From NCBI RefSeq assembly GCF_021654135.1, contig NZ_JAKGSD010000002.1:62001-126000 (forward strand): a DNA stretch of 64,000 nucleotides. The letters are read 5' to 3'. The notes beneath the pieces were generated by a model. That model had not been told where the DNA came from. It saw only the letters and a list, made by a program, of their open reading frames with translations, and did not search any database. This document shows, piece by piece, positions 59,816 to 64,000 of this stretch. Position numbers and translations under genes: made by a program. The number at the start of each line of letters is the position of its first letter. Position 1 is the stretch's first letter. The DNA is from Amycolatopsis tucumanensis. Its GTDB lineage: Bacteria; Actinomycetota; Actinomycetes; Mycobacteriales; Pseudonocardiaceae.

Positions 59816-60958
59816 TTACGCGGCGGGGCGCGGGTAGTAGGCCGCGCCGTCCATGAGGCGCCGCGCGGTGCGGCTGAACCCGAGCAGGTCGAAGGACACG
59901 TACGGCGGCTCCGAGACCGCGTGGGCGGCCACGCGCGCGGGCGTGATGCCGGACGGGTGTCCGATGAGGACGGTGTCCGGCTCCCGCCGGGTGGCGACGG
60001 CATCGACGACCGAGCTGCGGACCCGGGAGGCCGCGGCAAGGCACACCGACGCGGTGCCCGCGATGCTCTCGTGCAGGCGGTTCATGAAGATCAGCCGGAC
60101 CCGCAGGTCCATGTCCGCAGCGTCGGCGGTCGTGCCGCTCACGGTGCGGTAGCCGCCGGGTGGGGCGACGAGCCCCACCATGGGCAGACCGGGTGACTCG
60201 TCGTCCACGCGGCGCCAATCCGTGCACAGGCCAAATTGCGCCGCCGCTTTGCCGCGGATCTCCCGCACTACGTCGAGCACAGTCTCGGAGAAGTCGACTT
60301 CGCCGCCGTCGACTCCGAGATCCGCGGCGGGCACCCAGACACACGGGTTCCCGGCGTCGCAGATCGTGGCGCGAACGACGGAACCGTTCTCCAGCACGAT
60401 CTCGTCGACCGGGTTCCCGGTCGGCAGCAACGCACCGGTCTTGGCCCCCACCGTGCCCGACCAGTCCATGACGATCTCCGCACCCGTGCCCGGCACGCCC
60501 GGCACGGCGAAGTCGCCGAGAACAGCGGCCTTGCCCGCGCGGACGGGGACGTGCGCGGTCATCACCGCACCGGTGTTGGTGTTGTGGATGCGGACCAGCG
60601 TAACCCCCTCGACCGCGTCGACGAGGCCTTCGTCGATCGCGAACGGGCCGACCCCGGCCGAGATGTTCCCGCAGTTACCAGCGTAGCCGACGCCGGCGCG
60701 GTCGATCTCGACCTGGCCGAAGGTGTAGTCGACGTCGGCGTCCTCCCGGGTGGACGGTGCGATGATCGCGAGTTTCGAGGTGATCGGCCGGGAACCACCC
60801 AGGCCGTCGATCTGCAGCGGATCCGGGGAACCCATGAGCCGGACGAGCAGGGCATCGCGCTCGGCGCCGGGAGCAGGCAGGTCCGCCTCGTGGAAGTACA
60901 GTCCCTTGCTCGTGCCGCCGCGCATCAGGACGCAGCGGACGGTCAGCTGGTCCGTCAT
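59816..60958 (-). CDS. PrpF-like isomerase (methylaconitate/aconitate or 4-oxalomesaconate tautomerase family)
   Basis: This 380-residue protein has the PrpF double hot-dog-like diaminopimelate-epimerase fold: RCVLMRGGTSKGLYF at the start, MGSPDPLQIDGLGGSRPITSK near residue 42, GYAGNCGNISAGVGPFAID near 90 with the active-site Cys, and DAGNPCVWVPA near 200 with the second Cys region. Members shift double bonds in unsaturated tricarboxylates. It overlaps the MmgE/PrpD gene by four bases, the same partnership as in prp operons. Confidence 0.9.
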   Translation of the reverse strand: MTDQLTVRCVLMRGGTSKGLYFHEADLPAPGAERDALLVRLMGSPDPLQIDGLGGSRPITSKLAIIAPSTREDADVDYTFGQVEIDRAGVGYAGNCGNISAGVGPFAIDEGLVDAVEGVTLVRIHNTNTGAVMTAHVPVRAGKAAVLGDFAVPGVPGTGAEIVMDWSGTVGAKTGALLPTGNPVDEIVLENGSVVRATICDAGNPCVWVPAADLGVDGGEVDFSETVLDVVREIRGKAAAQFGLCTDWRRVDDESPGLPMVGLVAPPGGYRTVSGTTADAADMDLRVRLIFMNRLHESIAGTASVCLAAASRVRSSVVDAVATRREPDTVLIGHPSGITPARVAAHAVSEPPYVSFDLLGFSRTARRLMDGAAYYPRPAA

Positions 60959-62298
60959 GCCGCTCCCCCGCCCGCCAATGTCCGCACGAGTGCGCGCATC
61001 GACGACTCCGCCGACAGGCCGAGCACACCGTCCGCGATGCCGTCGGCGTCGTCGAAGACCCGGCCCGCCAGTGTCGCGAACTTCTCGCGGAGCGCGCCGT
61101 CGCCGATCCAGTTCTCCGGTTCGCCGAGCGGGACCGGCACCGCGTGGGACAGCGTCGCGCCTCCCGAGTGGACGGTGAGGGTGCCGCCACCCATCGGCAC
61201 GCTGTCGTCGGCCGACACCGTGATCCGGTCGATCATCGCGACCAGGGCGGGATCGGCGAGGCGCTGGTAGCTGTCCCAGTCCACGTGCCCGTCCAGCCAC
61301 GCGCACGCGACCTGGAAGTACACGCTGAACTGGGCGTCCACGACGCTGCCCGGCCGGCGTTTCGCCCGGCTGTCCTCACCGACGATCGGCATGGCCGCCG
61401 ACGGGATCCCGACGTGCAGTTCCGCGCCGGGGTCGGAGTCGCGCAGCGCGAGCGCGGCGTCGACGGCGCCGTGGGTGAGCCGGCACGACGGGTACGGTTT
61501 GACGGCGGTGTCGAGCAGCAACCACCTCGTCCCGAGACCATCGGTGAGCGCGCCGGGGTCGGCCTCCCCGGTGTACCCGGTCAGCAGGCCGTACCGACCG
61601 TCGAGCGCGTCGGCGGCTCCGCGGACGCCGGTCTCCGCCAGCGTCGCGCACGTCAGCGCGTCGTGGGCGAGGAAACCGGGGTGCAGGCGTTTGTTCCACG
61701 CCCCGTTGGCCAGGTACTGCATGCTGCCCGCGGCTTTGCTCAGGGCGAGACCGAAGGCCGAGGCCGTGGTGGCGGCGTCGAACCCGCGCAGCCGGGCCAC
61801 CGCCGCTACCGCGCCAAAGATCCCCGACACGGCGGTGATGTGGAAGCCGCGCTCGTAGCTGCGCGAGGTCAGCGCGGCGCCGACCCGGCAGCACACCTCG
61901 TACCCGACGGCGACCGCGTCGAGGAACGTGCGGCCGTCCACGTCGAGCCGTTCGGCTTCGGCGGCGGCGGCGGGGAAGATCGCGACCCCGGGATGCCCGG
62001 TCTGCGCCCGGTTGGTGTCGTCCATGTCCAGGGAATGGGAGTGGACGCCGTTGAGGAACGCCGCGTAGGCCGGGCTGTACCGGCGGGCCACCCCGATCAC
62101 GGTGGCCTCGCCGCCGTGCGGATCGAGCCGGTCGACAGCGGCGCGCACGGCGGGGCTGCTGTCGGCGTGCGCGGCCGCGAACGCGGCGACGCCGATGTGG
62201 TCGAGGAACAGGGCACGCAGGCGGGGGGCGAGCGCCGGGTCCACCTCGGACTCGACGGCGAACCGTGCCAGCATCTCGGTCGAAGCGGGTCCGGTCAC
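60955..62298 (-). CDS. MmgE/PrpD family protein (methylcitrate dehydratase/aconitate decarboxylase fold)
   Basis: This 447-residue protein has family stretches VHSHSLDMDDTNRAQTGHPGV near residue 85, SYERGFHITAVSGIFGAVAA near 146, GSMQYLANGAWNKRLHPG near 190 and KPYPSCRLTHGAVDAAL near 268. The family includes 2-methylcitrate dehydratase and cis-aconitate decarboxylase. With PrpF downstream, an acyl-CoA ligase upstream and a second MmgE/PrpD-like gene beyond, it acts on an imported tricarboxylic or unsaturated acid. The GTG start is 5 bp from the ligase stop. Confidence 0.9.
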   Translation of the reverse strand: MTGPASTEMLARFAVESEVDPALAPRLRALFLDHIGVAAFAAAHADSSPAVRAAVDRLDPHGGEATVIGVARRYSPAYAAFLNGVHSHSLDMDDTNRAQTGHPGVAIFPAAAAEAERLDVDGRTFLDAVAVGYEVCCRVGAALTSRSYERGFHITAVSGIFGAVAAVARLRGFDAATTASAFGLALSKAAGSMQYLANGAWNKRLHPGFLAHDALTCATLAETGVRGAADALDGRYGLLTGYTGEADPGALTDGLGTRWLLLDTAVKPYPSCRLTHGAVDAALALRDSDPGAELHVGIPSAAMPIVGEDSRAKRRPGSVVDAQFSVYFQVACAWLDGHVDWDSYQRLADPALVAMIDRITVSADDSVPMGGGTLTVHSGGATLSHAVPVPLGEPENWIGDGALREKFATLAGRVFDDADGIADGVLGLSAESSMRALVRTLAGGGAA

Positions 62299-62303
62299 GG
62301 TGA

Positions 62304-63803
62304 TCAGATCTCCCGCTTGAGGATCTTGCCCGTCGCGGTCATCGGCAACGTGTCACGGAACTCGACGAGGCGCGGGTACTTGTAGGCGGCCAGTCGTTCC
62401 TTGCACCAGGCCACGATGTCGGCCTCGGTGACGTCGTCGGAGTCCTTGGCGCGGACGATCACCGCCTTGATTTCCTCTCCGTGGGACGCGTCGGGGACGC
62501 CAACGACGGCGGCCAGTGAGACCGCGGGGTGGGTCATCAGCAGCTCCTCGATCTCACGCGGGTACACGTTGAAGCCGCCGCGGATGATGAGGTCCTTGGC
62601 GCGGTCCACGATGTAGTAGAAGCCGTCGGCGTCCTTGCGGGCGAGGTCGCCGGTGCGGAACCAGCCATCGCGGAGCACCTCGGCGGTCGCCTCGGGGCGG
62701 CCGTGGTAGCCCTTCATCACGTTGTGGCCCTTGATCGCGATCTCGCCGACTTCGCCGGTCACCTCGGACCAGTCGTCGTCGACCAGTTTCATCTCGACGC
62801 ACGGGATGGGCACGCCGATCGATCCGACGCGGGGTTCCTCGCCGTAGACGGAGAACGACGCCACCGGTGAGGTTTCCGACAGGCCGTAGCCTTCGAGGAT
62901 CGTGACGCCGAACCGCTCCCGGAAGTCCCGGTGCACCTCGCCCGGCAGCGCCGAGCCGCCGGACACCGCCACGCGCAGGCGAGCGGCCAGCGCGGACACG
63001 TCCACGCTCTCGTCCAGCGCGCCCAGCAGGCCCCAGTACATCGTGGGCACGCCGGCGAAGAACGTCACGGTCTCCCGGAGCATCAACCCCAGCGCGGCCC
63101 GCGGCTCGAACCGCGGCAGCATGATGATCGTGCCGCCGAAGGCGATGGCGCCGTTCTGCACGACCGTCTGCCCGAACGAGTGGAACAGCGGCAGCACGCA
63201 CAGGTAGGTGTCCGGGTTCGCCGGGTCGGCGGCGAACAGGTCCCGGCCGGCCAGCGCGTTGTCGCGCATGTTGCGGTGCCGCAGTTCCGCACCCTTGGGC
63301 CGGCCGGTGGTGCCCGAGGTGTAGAGGATGACCGCGGTGTCGTCGTCGTCAACGTCGGCGGTGTCGAACTCGGTGGGCTCGCCCGCCCAGGGCGGGGGCG
63401 CCGCGGCGGGCAGGACGAACAGCGAGCAGGTCGCTGAAACAGCTTCCGCTGCCCACTCCCCTATTGGCAGGTCCGCAGTGCCCTCGAAGGCGAAGTAGGC
63501 GACCGCGCCGGAATCGCTGAGGTGGTAGGCGATCTCACGGGGTTTGAGCAGCACGTTCAGCGGCACCACCGTCGCGCCCGCCTTGAGGATTCCGAAGTAG
63601 ACGATCGTGAAGTGCGGCAGGTTGGGGCAGGACAACGCGACCTTGTCCCCCGGGCGCACGCCGTGGCGCGCCAGGAGGTTCGCGACCTGGTTGGCGGCGC
63701 GGTCGAGCTGTGCGTAGCCGATCCGATTGTCGCCGATGACGATCGCGGTGCGGTCGGGGTGTTCCGCGGCGGTGCCGGTGAGCAGGGTGGCCAGGTTCGT
63801 CAT
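62304..63803 (-). CDS. AMP-dependent acyl-CoA ligase
   Basis: This 499-residue ligase has P-loop LYTSGTTGRPKGAELRHRN near residue 163, LPLFHSFGQTV near 205, GYGLSETSPV near 300, GWFRTGDLARKDADGFYYIV near 385, KDLIIRGGFNVYPREIEE, and the lysine motif PMTATGKILKREI at the extreme C-terminus. The GAGAGGAC site and ATG at 63803 fix the start. It would activate an acid such as itaconate or another dicarboxylate formed by the adjoining genes. It starts 11 bp after the stop of the next gene. Confidence 0.9.
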   Translation of the reverse strand: MTNLATLLTGTAAEHPDRTAIVIGDNRIGYAQLDRAANQVANLLARHGVRPGDKVALSCPNLPHFTIVYFGILKAGATVVPLNVLLKPREIAYHLSDSGAVAYFAFEGTADLPIGEWAAEAVSATCSLFVLPAAAPPPWAGEPTEFDTADVDDDDTAVILYTSGTTGRPKGAELRHRNMRDNALAGRDLFAADPANPDTYLCVLPLFHSFGQTVVQNGAIAFGGTIIMLPRFEPRAALGLMLRETVTFFAGVPTMYWGLLGALDESVDVSALAARLRVAVSGGSALPGEVHRDFRERFGVTILEGYGLSETSPVASFSVYGEEPRVGSIGVPIPCVEMKLVDDDWSEVTGEVGEIAIKGHNVMKGYHGRPEATAEVLRDGWFRTGDLARKDADGFYYIVDRAKDLIIRGGFNVYPREIEELLMTHPAVSLAAVVGVPDASHGEEIKAVIVRAKDSDDVTEADIVAWCKERLAAYKYPRLVEFRDTLPMTATGKILKREI

Positions 63804-63814
63804 GGGAGGTCCTC

Positions 63815-64000
63815 TCACAGGGTCACGGACAACGCGGGCACGGCGCCCGCGAGCTCGCGGACCAGGACCGACACGTCCGGCAGGGAGTCGAGGTCCAGCA
63901 CCATCCGCTCGATGCGCGCCCATCGGCCGGTGATGCCGATCGACTCGGCGAGGCGGCGCGCCTTGTCCACCACGGCCGGGTTCGGCAGGGGCCGCGTCGG
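63815..64000 (-). CDS. C-terminal part of a probable second MmgE/PrpD family protein (cut by window edge)
   Basis: The last 61 residues of a leftward gene read PLPNPAVVDKARRLAESIGI then DLDSLPDVSVLVRELAG. The pattern of a final helix bundle with LPDVxxL resembles the end of MmgE/PrpD proteins, and the gene lies in the same operon as one; the call is tentative. It ends 11 bp before the ligase start. Confidence 0.5.
   Translation of the reverse strand, partial: PTRPLPNPAVVDKARRLAESIGITGRWARIERMVLDLDSLPDVSVLVRELAGAVPALSVTL

Noticed and set aside
1..64000. CRISPR arrays, tRNA or rRNA genes, replication origin
   Set aside because: No regularly spaced repeats, cloverleaf-like ends or conserved rRNA stretches were noticed on reading, although a dedicated structure search was not possible.

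Overview
The window is very GC-rich with GTG/TTG starts, many 1- and 4-base stop/start overlaps, IclR/TetR/GntR regulators and DesK/NarL-type two-component pairs. This points to a large-genome soil actinomycete, most like a Pseudonocardiales member (Amycolatopsis type); that placement is an impression, not a computed result. Nearly everything is accessory catabolism, regulation and transport. No rRNA, tRNA, CRISPR array or replication gene was seen.

Layout. (1) 0-1.2 kb: a divergent promoter with a 23-bp palindrome and a 2-hydroxypentadienoate-type hydratase. (2) 1.2-7.3 kb: a quinone oxidoreductase, an AraC regulator and an acyl-CoA ligase/amidohydrolase/SDR operon, with a matching AraC-site candidate before each side, then decayed gene fragments including an intradiol dioxygenase. 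(3) 7.3-12.3 kb: a secreted peptidase-like hydrolase, an ABC exporter and a DesK/DesR-like pair. (4) 12.4-32.3 kb: an aromatic or heteroaromatic island. It has two near-identical MHS-type transporters, two IclR regulators, CoA ligase, fused CoA-transferase, enoyl-CoA hydratase, 7Fe-type ferredoxin, ferredoxin reductase, a CarAa-like Rieske oxygenase, a LigB-type extradiol dioxygenase, an M20-fold protein, two meta-cleavage-type hydrolases, a 37-residue membrane peptide and an oxidoreductase. A FitAB-like toxin-antitoxin pair and an IS982-type transposase remnant are embedded. (5) 32.6-39.3 kb: a type-B carboxylesterase, a second two-component system, a monooxygenase remnant, TetR and patatin. 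(6) 39.7-45.5 kb: a gamma-glutamylation (Puu-like) amine pathway. (7) 45.5-56.5 kb: two paralogous TetR regulators around a P450/flavodoxin/NADPH-reductase operon with a phosphotriesterase-family hydrolase, a cupin, two APC permeases and a CocE-type hydrolase broken by an in-frame amber codon. (8) 56.6-58.5 kb: an epoxide hydrolase and its divergent TetR. (9) 58.5-64 kb: a tricarboxylate-like module (carrier, PrpF, two MmgE/PrpD, acyl-CoA ligase).

How it works together. A 17-bp palindrome with consensus GGTCCGSTSASCGGACC occurs about eleven times between 14.8 and 32.6 kb, plus a variant before the hydratase at 0.14 kb. It lies only in short gaps before catabolic, transport, esterase or IclR genes, including three copies head to tail before one iclR. 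I infer an IclR regulon joining regions 1, 4 and the esterase of 5. Region 7 has its own 21-bp element (core CGAC-N4-GTCG), found before tetR1, in the reductase/tetR2 gap and before the second permease.

The least ordinary content is: the island-wide operator system; the P450 that has Met-Asp in place of the usual acid-Thr pair and uses a flavodoxin donor, recalling the reductive P450 XplA; three catabolic-operon proteins that keep a fold but lack canonical catalytic residues (an M20-fold protein, an alpha/beta hydrolase and an SDR); and the 37-residue peptide wedged between two hydrolases.
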